A model generated the notes under the pieces. That model ran no database searches and was not told where the DNA came from. It saw only the letters and a list, made by a program, of their open reading frames with translations. Positions 1 to 7,449 of a stretch of 12,579 nucleotides of DNA are shown here, piece by piece. This DNA is from Bacteroidota bacterium. Lineage in GTDB: Bacteria; Bacteroidota; Bacteroidia; Chitinophagales; Chitinophagaceae. Location of the stretch: NCBI GenBank assembly GCA_023386855.1, contig JAEWIW010000119.1, positions 1 through 12,579 on the forward strand. Reading direction: 5' to 3'. Position 1 is the first letter of the stretch. Each line of letters starts with the position of its first letter. A program made the position numbers and the translations under genes.

Positions 1-404
1 CGGTCGGCAAGTCCAACCCGGTCGAGCAGGTCAAGTGCCTTTGAACGGATATTCTTTTCACCCCTTAACTCCAGAGGTACCATTACATTTTCCAGGGCAG
101 TAAGGGTTGGAAGTAACTGGAAGTTCTGGAAAATGAAACCAACATATTTATTGCGAACCTGTGCACGCTGGTCTTCACTCAGGTCTTCAAGCCTGATACC
201 ATTCATTTCAACGGAACCTTCGGTTGGGCGATCAAGGCCAGCCGCAAGCCCAAGCAGGGTAGTTTTACCACTACCGGATGGACCAACAATGGAGATAACG
301 GATCCTTCTTCCACCGAGAGATCTATATGATCCAACACGGTAAGCTTTTTGCCGCCGCTTTCATAAGATTTGGTAAGGCCTTTGAGCTGGAGTATATATT
401 GCAC
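1..404 (-). CDS. ABC transporter ATP-binding protein, LolD/YbbA type (partial, C-terminus outside window)
   Basis: This is the N-terminal 134 codons of an ABC ATPase; the gene runs off the left edge. Visible in the translation are a Walker A motif GPSGSGKTT (residues 41-49), a Q-loop with Gln93 in VGFIFQNFQLLPTL, and the following TALENVMVPLELRG segment, which is typical of the LolD/YbbA/MacB-type ATPases that work with FtsX-like permeases on lipoproteins or other envelope substrates. The LSGGQ signature and Walker B lie outside the window. The start is GTG at 404: an in-frame TAA lies five codons upstream and no ATG intervenes, so GTG is the only reasonable start before Walker A. It is divergent from the TesA-like gene at 478, the same arrangement as ybbA/tesA in E. 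coli, so the YbbA assignment is favoured over LolD. That choice is inference from context. Confidence 0.9.
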   Translation of the reverse strand, partial: MQYILQLKGLTKSYESGGKKLTVLDHIDLSVEEGSVISIVGPSGSGKTTLLGLAAGLDRPTEGSVEMNGIRLEDLSEDQRAQVRNKYVGFIFQNFQLLPTLTALENVMVPLELRGEKNIRSKALDLLDRVGLAD

Positions 405-477
405 GAATGAATTGGTTTAACTTGGCTGATGATTGGGAATAAGTAAAAATACCTTAATTCAACTAAATCAAAAAAGG

Positions 478-1170
478 ATGAAGCACTGGCTTGTATGTAT
501 GTTCATTTCAATCGGGATTTTTTCTATCATGGCATGTGGTGAAAAAAAGAAGGGATTGGATGCAGGCAAGATAGATTCAACGACGATGAAAAAAAATGAT
601 TCTACCGCCAAGAAAAAAACCATTTTATTTTTTGGTAACAGTTTAACTGCAGGATATGGAGTAGAACCAAGCCAGGCATTTCCTGCACTGGTACAACAAA
701 AGCTGGATTCACTTGGACTGGCCTATACGGTGATCAATGCAGGCGTTAGTGGTGAAACTACGGCAGGTGGTAATAGCAGGATCGATTGGGTATTGAAGCA
801 ACCCGTCGACATCTTTGTACTTGAACTTGGAGCTAACGATGGATTAAGAGGCATACCGGTAACTGAAACCAAAAAGAATTTACAGTCCATTATTGATAAG
901 GTGAAAGCAAAATCACCAGCAACAAAGATCATTCTCGCCGGCATGCAGATACCGCCGAATATGGGTCAGAAATATACAAAGCAGTTCAGGGAAGTGTATA
1001 CTTCGCTTAAGGAAAAAAACGATTTAGCATTGATACCATTCCTGCTGGAAGGTGTAGGTGGAGAATCGAAGCTGAACCAAGCCGATGGCATTCATCCTAC
1101 TGCGGAGGGTCATAAAATTCTTGCGGAAAATGTGTGGATGGTGCTGGAAAAAATGCTGGAGGAAAAATAG
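478..1170 (+). CDS. TesA-like SGNH/GDSL esterase (arylesterase/lysophospholipase family), predicted lipoprotein
   Basis: A 230-residue secreted hydrolase expected to cleave ester or thioester bonds of acyl substrates. All SGNH blocks are present: FFGNSLTAGYG with nucleophile Ser55 (block I), Gly89 in INAGVSGETT (block II), GAND with Asn120 (block III), and DGIHP with Asp203 and His206 (block V). This is the order and spacing of the E. coli TesA/arylesterase group. The start at ATG 478 is chosen because it gives a compact signal peptide ending in a lipobox (SIMAC, Cys20). An in-frame TTG at 433 would add 15 polar residues in front and spoil the signal. The segment after Cys20 is a charged K/D/S/T-rich linker of about 25 residues. 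The 73-bp gap to the divergent ABC ATPase gene must hold both promoters; no convincing one is visible. The true substrate is unknown. E. coli TesA is a soluble periplasmic enzyme, so membrane anchoring is a difference here. Confidence 0.92.
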   Translation: MKHWLVCMFISIGIFSIMACGEKKKGLDAGKIDSTTMKKNDSTAKKKTILFFGNSLTAGYGVEPSQAFPALVQQKLDSLGLAYTVINAGVSGETTAGGNSRIDWVLKQPVDIFVLELGANDGLRGIPVTETKKNLQSIIDKVKAKSPATKIILAGMQIPPNMGQKYTKQFREVYTSLKEKNDLALIPFLLEGVGGESKLNQADGIHPTAEGHKILAENVWMVLEKMLEEK

Positions 1171-1206
1171 CCAATGCGGAAACGAATTGGTATCCGCATT
1201 GGCTAT
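1167..1206 (-). terminator. Intrinsic terminator of the susCD operon, overlapping the tesA-like stop codon
   Basis: A perfect 14-bp inverted repeat (ATAGCCAATGCGGA at 1167-1180 with its complement at 1193-1206) encloses a 12-nt loop. Read on the minus strand it starts 15 nt after the stop codon of the discoidin lipoprotein gene and is followed by TTTTCC (plus-strand As at 1163-1166), the layout of a rho-independent terminator. On the plus strand no T-run follows, so it should terminate the tesA-like transcript less well, although the hairpin could still protect that 3' end. The left arm includes the last bases of the tesA-like stop codon, so two converging transcripts share one structure. Confidence 0.8.
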
Positions 1207-1220
1207 GGGAATTCAAGCGA

Positions 1221-2198
1221 TTAAAAAACCTTTACTTCTGCCATATTGGTATAGGTCTGTGCATCGAACATTCCTGTAATAGTTATTTTAAGATAGCGCA
1301 CTGGTTCCACTTCATTGGTAAAATTAAATTTTTGCCAAACAGTTGTATTAGATAGTGTAAGGTCCTGGATATGATTCCAGTTAATTCCATCATTGCTTCC
1401 ACTTATTATAACATTTTTCGGCCTGTTCGTGCAACCACATTGCCTGGCCAGGAACATGATACCATGCAGGGATTTTGGACTTGCCATATCAACCGAAAAC
1501 CAATGAGGAGGTCCGGGCACAGCCCCCTGCCATTGTGAATGCCAGAATGAAGCAGGGTTATTATCAAAAAGCTGGGCAACCCTGCCATTATTTGGTCCTT
1601 CCCCATTTGCTTCCTCCGATGAGAATCCAGTTACCACCCAATCGCTTGTACCATAAGGAGGAAACGGGTCTTTTTCTATATGAAAATAGACTGTATTCAT
1701 CTCGCTGTTAGTGGGATGGCCTTCTGAACTGATCGTTACAGGCAACATATAGCCTGTTTGAGAGATATCAAATTTCGAGGGATAAAAGGTTATCTCAAAA
1801 GTGGTATCTGTCTGCCCTGCAGGAAGAACAACAGATTCATTGCCCAGCGAAAAATATTCCTCTGGCATGAGGGCATATTTGGTATGATGGGAGCTATCTT
1901 CATTATAGGTCTGCAGCGCATTGTTATTGAGTTTAAGCTGAAAGGTAACGTCGTTGCTGAGTGGCCTCGACAGGTTTGCTGACAATTTCACAACAACACT
2001 CTGTTTTGAAAGATCCAGGTTAAGAAGCGCTTTATTCCAGTAATTGATTCCACTGCTTGCTACGTTATAATTCTTTGCGGCAGGGAAAGCCAGTATAATT
2101 GAATTATTGTTATTGCCCATGGACTCTACAGTTTTGTAGCACGATTGAACAGAGGCTATCAAAACAAGTATGGGCAGGATACTTAATATTTTCTTCAT
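1221..2198 (-). CDS. Surface lipoprotein with DUF1735 and F5/8 type C (discoidin) domains, putative glycan-binding protein of the SusCD locus
   Basis: A 325-residue lipoprotein. The signal peptide ends in SVQSC with Cys20. Residues about 30-175 resemble the DUF1735 (BT_3987-like N-terminal) beta-sandwich common in lipoproteins encoded beside SusD. Residues about 185-325 form an F5/8 type C (discoidin-like) domain, recognisable by the segment around LFDNNPASFWHSQW, HWFSVDM, GSNDGINW and the ending RYLKITITG...AEVKVF. Such proteins usually sit on the cell surface and help capture the ligand of the neighbouring SusCD pair; that role is inferred. No catalytic domain is visible. The ATG at 2198 is preferred over a TTG at 2228 because it starts the signal peptide directly and leaves a 20-bp gap to susD rather than an overlap. 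It is the last gene of the operon. A CGC motif (Cys254, Cys256) in the discoidin domain is of unknown meaning. Confidence 0.88.
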   Translation of the reverse strand: MKKILSILPILVLIASVQSCYKTVESMGNNNNSIILAFPAAKNYNVASSGINYWNKALLNLDLSKQSVVVKLSANLSRPLSNDVTFQLKLNNNALQTYNEDSSHHTKYALMPEEYFSLGNESVVLPAGQTDTTFEITFYPSKFDISQTGYMLPVTISSEGHPTNSEMNTVYFHIEKDPFPPYGTSDWVVTGFSSEEANGEGPNNGRVAQLFDNNPASFWHSQWQGAVPGPPHWFSVDMASPKSLHGIMFLARQCGCTNRPKNVIISGSNDGINWNHIQDLTLSNTTVWQKFNFTNEVEPVRYLKITITGMFDAQTYTNMAEVKVF

Positions 2199-2218
2199 TG
2201 TATATAATTTTTTATTCA

Positions 2219-3994
2219 CTATTCCCAACCCGGGTTTTGCTCCAGGTTTGGATTTAATAACAATTGATCGGTTGGGAGAGGAAGCAGGTAATCGCGGTCA
2301 ATTCTGAAATTATACCCATTCATACCCACTACATTATTTTTATAAGGGAAAATATAACCGTTTTCATCTACTGGGTATTGCCCTTCAACAAGTGACTTAT
2401 AAGAATTACCATTAGCATCGGTCATGTTTTCAAATTGGGCTCTTTTAGCTCCTTTAGGTTTCCAGCCTTTGATAAGTTTATCTGCTGCAGCCCAGCGCCA
2501 GATATCATCATGTCTGTAACCCTCTGCCGCAAACTCAATTCTCCGTTCTCTTCTAACTTCGTTGATCAGGGGGGAAAGAGCAGGGAAAATCCAGTTAGGA
2601 TCTGTAACTATAGAGGCTATGGCAAGTGGAGGCATTCCTACCCTGCTTCTTAATAAATTTATTGTTGCATCCGCATCTTCCTGTGTAGCCTGGCCAAGTT
2701 CTGCTTTTGCTTCCATGTAATTGAGCAGAACTTCTGCATATCGGAAATAAATAAGGCCCTGTGTGCCTTTTCCCACTTCATGTTGTCGGCCGTCAGTATT
2801 CAGGCCTTTGTAAAGTTGGTAACCTGTATAATCCTTGTCTTCATTTGCACCTTCCCAGGTGGGATGCCAAAAACGTACGGTATCAATTAGGTAATGTTCA
2901 CCATCATTAATCTGAATGGTTTGTGCCAAACGCGGATCACGGTTAGAAGCCTCTTTCAGCAAGGTTTCATCTCCTTCATATAATGGACTCACAGCAATGG
3001 GTAACCCGTCTATAGACAAGTAATCATCAACCAGGCTCTTTGTAATCCCTCGTCCCCCGCCAAGTTTCAAATAACGGGCAATAAGAGTATAGTTTCCATC
3101 ATCCGCATTATACTGGCGCCAGAACATTACTTCATTGCTTCCTGCATAATTAGTTTGGTTGAACAGTCGCCAATAACCATTTGGTTCGCCAATGTTATCT
3201 AACCCGAATTTTTTACTATCCATTACCAGTTTGGCAGCGGAAACTGCTTTTTGTAAAAAGCGTGTTCCATCAGATCCTGCAACTCCATATTCTGTACCTG
3301 CGTGATATTTTTCCCAGGTTCCTTCATAAAGAGCAACCCTTGATTGAAAGGCAGCCGCAAGCTCTTTATACACCCTGAAAGATTCAAATCCTGGCGCTCC
3401 TTTGGAAGGCAGCAATTCAATAGCTTTATCCAGAACAGCGATGATACTATCTGCAACAATATCACGTGAAAGACGTGGAGAATAAAGTTCTGTACTATCT
3501 GAAATACCGACCACATTGCTAATCCAGGGAAGGTTACCCCATGCTTTGAGTTTTCCATAATAATTCCAGGCCTTGAAGAATAATGCTTCCCCTAAATATT
3601 TATCTATATCAGCCTGGTTGCCTTCTGCAAGCTGGTACTTTCCTAAAAAATAATTAACCCTGCGAATGGCATTCCAGTCGCCATATGACCATCCTCCACC
3701 TGAAGAAGGAAGAGTTCTTTCACCATTCAGCTCACGGTTATAGTTCCTGTTGACCATGTTATCTGTACCCTGGTAATCATCTTCACTAAAAATACCCGCG
3801 GTAAAATATCCCTGGATATAGCTGGGCAGATCATTATAAAAGCTGTTTACATATAATCGGAGGTCATTAGGACTGCGCCAGAAATCCCCATCAGAAATGG
3901 AAGTCTGTGGTGTACGTTCGAGGAAATCTTTTTTACACGCAACCAAACCGGCAGCGAGCAAAAGGATCGCTATAAAAAATTTATTCTTTTTCAT
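2219..3994 (-). CDS. RagB/SusD family nutrient-uptake outer membrane lipoprotein
   Basis: A 591-residue SusD-family protein, the surface lid that binds substrate over its SusC channel. The signal peptide ends in the lipobox LVAC (Cys20), followed by KKDFLERTPQ, a typical mature N-terminus. The N-terminal SusD-like region covers roughly residues 25-240, with the helical repeats (for example EALFFKAWNYYGKLKAWGNLP, about 136-156) that characterise the fold. The C-terminal RagB/SusD domain includes IYFRYAEVLLNYMEAKAELGQ (415-435), VRRERRIEFAAEGYRHDDIWRW (480-501) and the usual ending LLPLPTDQLLLNPNLEQNPGW. Length and motifs are complete, with no frameshift. It begins 19 bp after susC and ends 20 bp before the discoidin lipoprotein gene, so the three are almost certainly co-transcribed. 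The sequence alone does not reveal the substrate. Confidence 0.97.
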   Translation of the reverse strand: MKKNKFFIAILLLAAGLVACKKDFLERTPQTSISDGDFWRSPNDLRLYVNSFYNDLPSYIQGYFTAGIFSEDDYQGTDNMVNRNYNRELNGERTLPSSGGGWSYGDWNAIRRVNYFLGKYQLAEGNQADIDKYLGEALFFKAWNYYGKLKAWGNLPWISNVVGISDSTELYSPRLSRDIVADSIIAVLDKAIELLPSKGAPGFESFRVYKELAAAFQSRVALYEGTWEKYHAGTEYGVAGSDGTRFLQKAVSAAKLVMDSKKFGLDNIGEPNGYWRLFNQTNYAGSNEVMFWRQYNADDGNYTLIARYLKLGGGRGITKSLVDDYLSIDGLPIAVSPLYEGDETLLKEASNRDPRLAQTIQINDGEHYLIDTVRFWHPTWEGANEDKDYTGYQLYKGLNTDGRQHEVGKGTQGLIYFRYAEVLLNYMEAKAELGQATQEDADATINLLRSRVGMPPLAIASIVTDPNWIFPALSPLINEVRRERRIEFAAEGYRHDDIWRWAAADKLIKGWKPKGAKRAQFENMTDANGNSYKSLVEGQYPVDENGYIFPYKNNVVGMNGYNFRIDRDYLLPLPTDQLLLNPNLEQNPGWE

Positions 3995-4013
3995 TCAACG
4001 TAATCTTTAAAAT

Positions 4014-7000
4014 TTAGAATGTAACACTTGCACCAAAAGAAATGCTTCTTTGCAAGGGATAGATTTTAACATCACTGAAGTATATCTCCGGATCAATAGT
4101 GGAATGTTTTTTCATCGGTGATATAGTAAGGAGGTTTTCAACAAGTGCAAAAACCCTGAGTTTTTCGAGGCTTATACCATTAAAAAGTTTTTGAGGAAAT
4201 GTATATCCTATCTGCACGGATTTGAGTCGTGCATAAGCAGTATTCTGCATATACTTTGTTTGTGCCTGCATGTTCTTCCCATTCTCTCCACTCATATAAA
4301 ACTTGGGAAAGTACCCATTAGGATTGCTGGGTGTCCACCTGTCCATATGTACAGTAAATGGGGAACTTTGCCATTCACTTCCTGTTATACCCCAGAAATA
4401 ATTGGTTCCTGAACCAAATACAGTTTCTCTTTTACCTACTCCCTGGATAAAAAAGCTTGCATCAAAATTTTTCCAGGTAAAGTCACCAAATAAACTGAAC
4501 TGGTATTGCGGGGTTGAGTTTCCAATCACTTTCCTATCGCCCATATTGTCGACAGTGTTATTTCCCCAGTCTATTTTTCCATCGCCATTGATATCTGCAT
4601 ATTTAATATCACCAGGTCCCCATTGGGAATAAATGGCCGCCTGGCTTGCAGATTTCTGTACATCAGCATCACTTTTAAAATATCCAACAGTGGTATAACC
4701 ATAAATGCTACCCATCACTTCTCCTTCATACCAATTAGAGATAAGCCTTTGTTCATTCGGGAATTTTTTTACAACGCCTTTATAATTGCTTAATATTCCA
4801 CGTAAAGAATATCCAAGATTGCCCATACGGTCTTTCCATTGGAGGGTCAATTCAAAACCTTTCGTTTCAATAGCAGAAACATTTTCCTGTGGCACACCTG
4901 TACCTAAAATGGCTGGCAAAACTCTTGCTGGTCCAAGGTAATCTTTAGCACTTCTTTTATACCAGTCAAAGATTAAGGATAACCTGTTATCAAGGAAAGT
5001 GGCATCCAAACCAAAATCGAGTGTTGAAGTGGTTACCCATGTAATATTGGGATTGACAAGACCGGGGGCCCTGGTTGCGGCTTCCCGTCCACTTACAAAA
5101 TACCAGTTGGTATTTGTTGGAGCAGAAGTTCCAAGTGCAGGATAGAAGGGATACCAGTCGCCTCCCAGCGCTGCCTGGTCGCCCAGGGAACCATAAGATC
5201 CTCGAATTTTAAATGTATTAATAAGGCGGTCAGCACCTAACGACTCCCAGAAATTCTCACGATGGATATTCCACCCGGCAGAAATTCCCGGATAAAAACC
5301 CCAACGATCATCGGCAAGGAAACGGGAAGTTCCATCATATCTTCCTACAAGTTCAAGCAGGTACTTATTGTCAAAATCATAATTGAATCGACCAAAATAA
5401 CCTTCCGATGCGAGCTGTGATTTTCCATCACCAACATAAGGTTTAGTACCATATGTTGTACTGATGGAAGGTATATTATCTGTATAAAGATTGTTATTTC
5501 CACCCCAGAAGGAAGTATTGTCGTTCAACTCTCTTACATAACCACCCAGTATTTTAAAATTGTGATCGCCCAATGATTTTTCATAACTGGAAAAAGCGTT
5601 TAATACATGGTGATACTGGAAACCGGTTGAGCGTGAAAATTCATTGGGGAAGGTCCAGTCAATAGGTTTCTCAGCACCACTAGGAGTTGGAACATACACT
5701 GTTTTTTTATGATTGCTATTGTTCCAGATGTTTACTTCATAAGTATAGTTTACGGTTGCAGACCAGCCTTTCAAAGGCCGGATAACAAATTCCCCGGTGA
5801 TCTGTGGCTTATCCCATGACTCCAGTTGTCGTCCGCCATATAATTGGAGTGGCACATCACTGATCTCTGAAAAAGTTTTTCCATCGGGTAGGTATAAAGG
5901 AACATTTGGATGTTTCCTGGCGATCTGGTGCATCCAGTTTCCTCCCGTTCTGCTCCCACCGCTCCATGGACCATCAAAAGTTTCTTTGGAATAGGATGAT
6001 CTAAAATTCATCTCCAACCAATTAGTGAATTTGGAACTGAGGTTAGCCCTTACATTGTAGCGGCGATAGAGATCGTTGCCATATTTCAAAATTCCTGGCC
6101 TGTCGTTATAACCAAGGCCAACGAAATATTTATTTTTTTCCGAACCCCCACTAATGCTAAGGTTGTGCTGCTGCATAACCTGTGCATCCTTGTAAAAAAT
6201 TTTGAACCAATCGTTATTGGCATTTCCACCAAACCACCCCAGGTATTCATCCACACCTGCATTTGGATTGGGTTGTGTTTCTGAAGTGATAATTCCTGCC
6301 TGGTAATCCTTCATTCGCCTGATCACCTCCTCAGAAAAATAACTGAAAGGCTGTTGCCCAGCATTGATGGCTGCTTCATTATAGATATCCGCAAAATCAA
6401 GGGAGTTGAGCATTTTAGGCATCCCGATGGGAGAACTTATAGTAAAATTGTTATTATAGGTTATAGTGGGTTTCCCAGATTTCCCTTTTTTAGTGGTAAT
6501 GATGATCACTCCATAAGGCGCACTGGAACCATAAATAGCCGAGGAGGCCGCATCTTTTACAACAGTAATGCTTTCCACATCATTTGGATTAACAGCATTG
6601 ATATCTCCTGCCTGGACTCCATCGATCACCACCAGTGGGCCGCCCGATACACCAAATCCTGTATATCCACGAATATTGAACGACTGTGTTGAATTAGGAG
6701 CACCGCCGCCATAGGAAGTGGAAATATTCAGATTGGCAACTGCACCCTGCAAGCCTTGAGATAACCGTACAATTGGCCGGTCTTCAAGAACCTTATTGTC
6801 GATCTGAACTACAGCCCCTGTGGCATTAGTTTTCTTTTGGGTTCCATAGCCAACTACCACCACTTCATCAAGGCCTTTCATTACATCCGATAACCGGATA
6901 TTTACAGTTGTCCTGCCGTTTACATCAACAGTTTGAGTGGTATACCCTATCGAACTAAAAGTCAACCGACCTTTTTCATCCACCATGATGGAATAATCAC

Positions 7001-7235
7001 CCTGTGTATTGGTACTTGTTCCATTTCCACTTGAAGCAGTAACACTTACATTGGACACCGGGTTTCCCAGGCTATCGGTTACTTTACCACTGACATTAAT
7101 TTCTTTAACCTGCCATGGACTGGCTTCAACCTTGTTGAAAGCTGATAAAATCAGCAATAATAAGAGGAAAATTTTGCCTGGATGCCACCAAAGTAATCCT
7201 GGGGGGTGCCAAAAAGATGGCTTCATTTTTTTCAT
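4014..7235 (-). CDS. SusC/RagA family TonB-linked outer membrane protein
   Basis: A 1073-residue TonB-dependent outer-membrane transporter that imports a ligand delivered by SusD. In order: an unusually long n-region (WHPPGLLWWHPGK) before the hydrophobic signal core (about 22-33) with probable cleavage after VEA (about 38); a CarboxypepD_reg-like domain (about 47-117); a TonB-box-like DEVVVVGYG (123-131); the plug with VVIDGV (202-207) and SITVVKDAASSAIYGSSAPYGVIIITTKKG (222-251); and a long beta-barrel ending in VTF with the usual terminal Phe. An acidic ADINGDGKID loop common in SusC proteins is present. The plug has SSAPYG where most SusC proteins have ARGANG. No STN domain is present, so transenvelope sigma/anti-sigma signalling is unlikely. 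It heads the operon, divergent from an AraC-family gene. Substrate unknown. Confidence 0.97.
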   Translation of the reverse strand: MKKMKPSFWHPPGLLWWHPGKIFLLLLLILSAFNKVEASPWQVKEINVSGKVTDSLGNPVSNVSVTASSGNGTSTNTQGDYSIMVDEKGRLTFSSIGYTTQTVDVNGRTTVNIRLSDVMKGLDEVVVVGYGTQKKTNATGAVVQIDNKVLEDRPIVRLSQGLQGAVANLNISTSYGGGAPNSTQSFNIRGYTGFGVSGGPLVVIDGVQAGDINAVNPNDVESITVVKDAASSAIYGSSAPYGVIIITTKKGKSGKPTITYNNNFTISSPIGMPKMLNSLDFADIYNEAAINAGQQPFSYFSEEVIRRMKDYQAGIITSETQPNPNAGVDEYLGWFGGNANNDWFKIFYKDAQVMQQHNLSISGGSEKNKYFVGLGYNDRPGILKYGNDLYRRYNVRANLSSKFTNWLEMNFRSSYSKETFDGPWSGGSRTGGNWMHQIARKHPNVPLYLPDGKTFSEISDVPLQLYGGRQLESWDKPQITGEFVIRPLKGWSATVNYTYEVNIWNNSNHKKTVYVPTPSGAEKPIDWTFPNEFSRSTGFQYHHVLNAFSSYEKSLGDHNFKILGGYVRELNDNTSFWGGNNNLYTDNIPSISTTYGTKPYVGDGKSQLASEGYFGRFNYDFDNKYLLELVGRYDGTSRFLADDRWGFYPGISAGWNIHRENFWESLGADRLINTFKIRGSYGSLGDQAALGGDWYPFYPALGTSAPTNTNWYFVSGREAATRAPGLVNPNITWVTTSTLDFGLDATFLDNRLSLIFDWYKRSAKDYLGPARVLPAILGTGVPQENVSAIETKGFELTLQWKDRMGNLGYSLRGILSNYKGVVKKFPNEQRLISNWYEGEVMGSIYGYTTVGYFKSDADVQKSASQAAIYSQWGPGDIKYADINGDGKIDWGNNTVDNMGDRKVIGNSTPQYQFSLFGDFTWKNFDASFFIQGVGKRETVFGSGTNYFWGITGSEWQSSPFTVHMDRWTPSNPNGYFPKFYMSGENGKNMQAQTKYMQNTAYARLKSVQIGYTFPQKLFNGISLEKLRVFALVENLLTISPMKKHSTIDPEIYFSDVKIYPLQRSISFGASVTF

Positions 7236-7274
7236 ACGTCAATGTTTGTTAGTGATTAGAAATAAGTAGGGCAA

Positions 7275-7306
7275 CAAAAATTAAGTATGACAAATAAAGC
7301 ATCAAA
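7275..7306 (-). promoter_or_regulatory. Candidate promoter of the susC operon
   Basis: On the minus strand a TTTG (7306-7303) is followed after 20 bp by AATTTTTG (7282-7275). This resembles the Bacteroidota sigma-ABfr promoter (-33 TTTG, -7 TAnnTTTG) with one mismatch in the -7 element and normal spacing. Transcription would begin near 7270, giving a leader of about 35 nt before the susC ATG at 7235. AT-rich DNA yields such matches by chance, so this is only a candidate. Confidence 0.35.
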
Positions 7307-7394
7307 AGGCTAATTCCAAGTAAGCCTATTTCCCCAATTAATCAATAATATTACCACCGGGAAAGGGATTTAGAGGAATGTTTGGTAAATCCAA

Positions 7395-7413
7395 TTGAAT
7401 TTTGGAAATTCAA
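7395..7413. promoter_or_regulatory. Perfect palindrome between susC and araC-type gene, possible operator
   Basis: TTGAATTT (7395-7402) and AAATTCAA (7406-7413) are exact reverse complements around a 3-bp centre (TGG). It lies 36 bp before the AraC-type start codon and about 90 bp upstream of the candidate susC -33 element, the only long perfect dyad I see in this 214-bp divergent region. It is not followed by a T-run and is not a good terminator. It could be an operator, but AraC-family proteins usually bind direct repeats, so if functional it might belong to another regulator or be coincidental in AT-rich DNA. Confidence 0.3.
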
Positions 7414-7449
7414 CACATATCGTATTATGTATAACAAAATAGTATAGCT

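Noticed and set aside
444..472. Promoter for the ABC ATPase on the minus strand (TTTG, 17 bp, TATTTTTA)
   Set aside because: One -7 mismatch and short spacing in A/T-rich DNA; not convincing.
433..477. Extended TesA-like start at TTG 433
   Set aside because: It would put 15 polar residues before an otherwise clean lipoprotein signal peptide; ATG 478 is far better.
2199..2228. Discoidin lipoprotein start at TTG 2228 overlapping the susD stop
   Set aside because: The ten added residues are not part of a signal peptide; ATG 2198 gives a normal lipoprotein start.
3223..3558. 111-codon alternative frame inside susD
   Set aside because: Shadow of the well-supported susD frame on the same strand; no plausible product.
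6354..6692. 112-codon open frame antisense to susC
   Set aside because: It lies wholly inside the strongly supported susC coding region and shows no recognisable domain.
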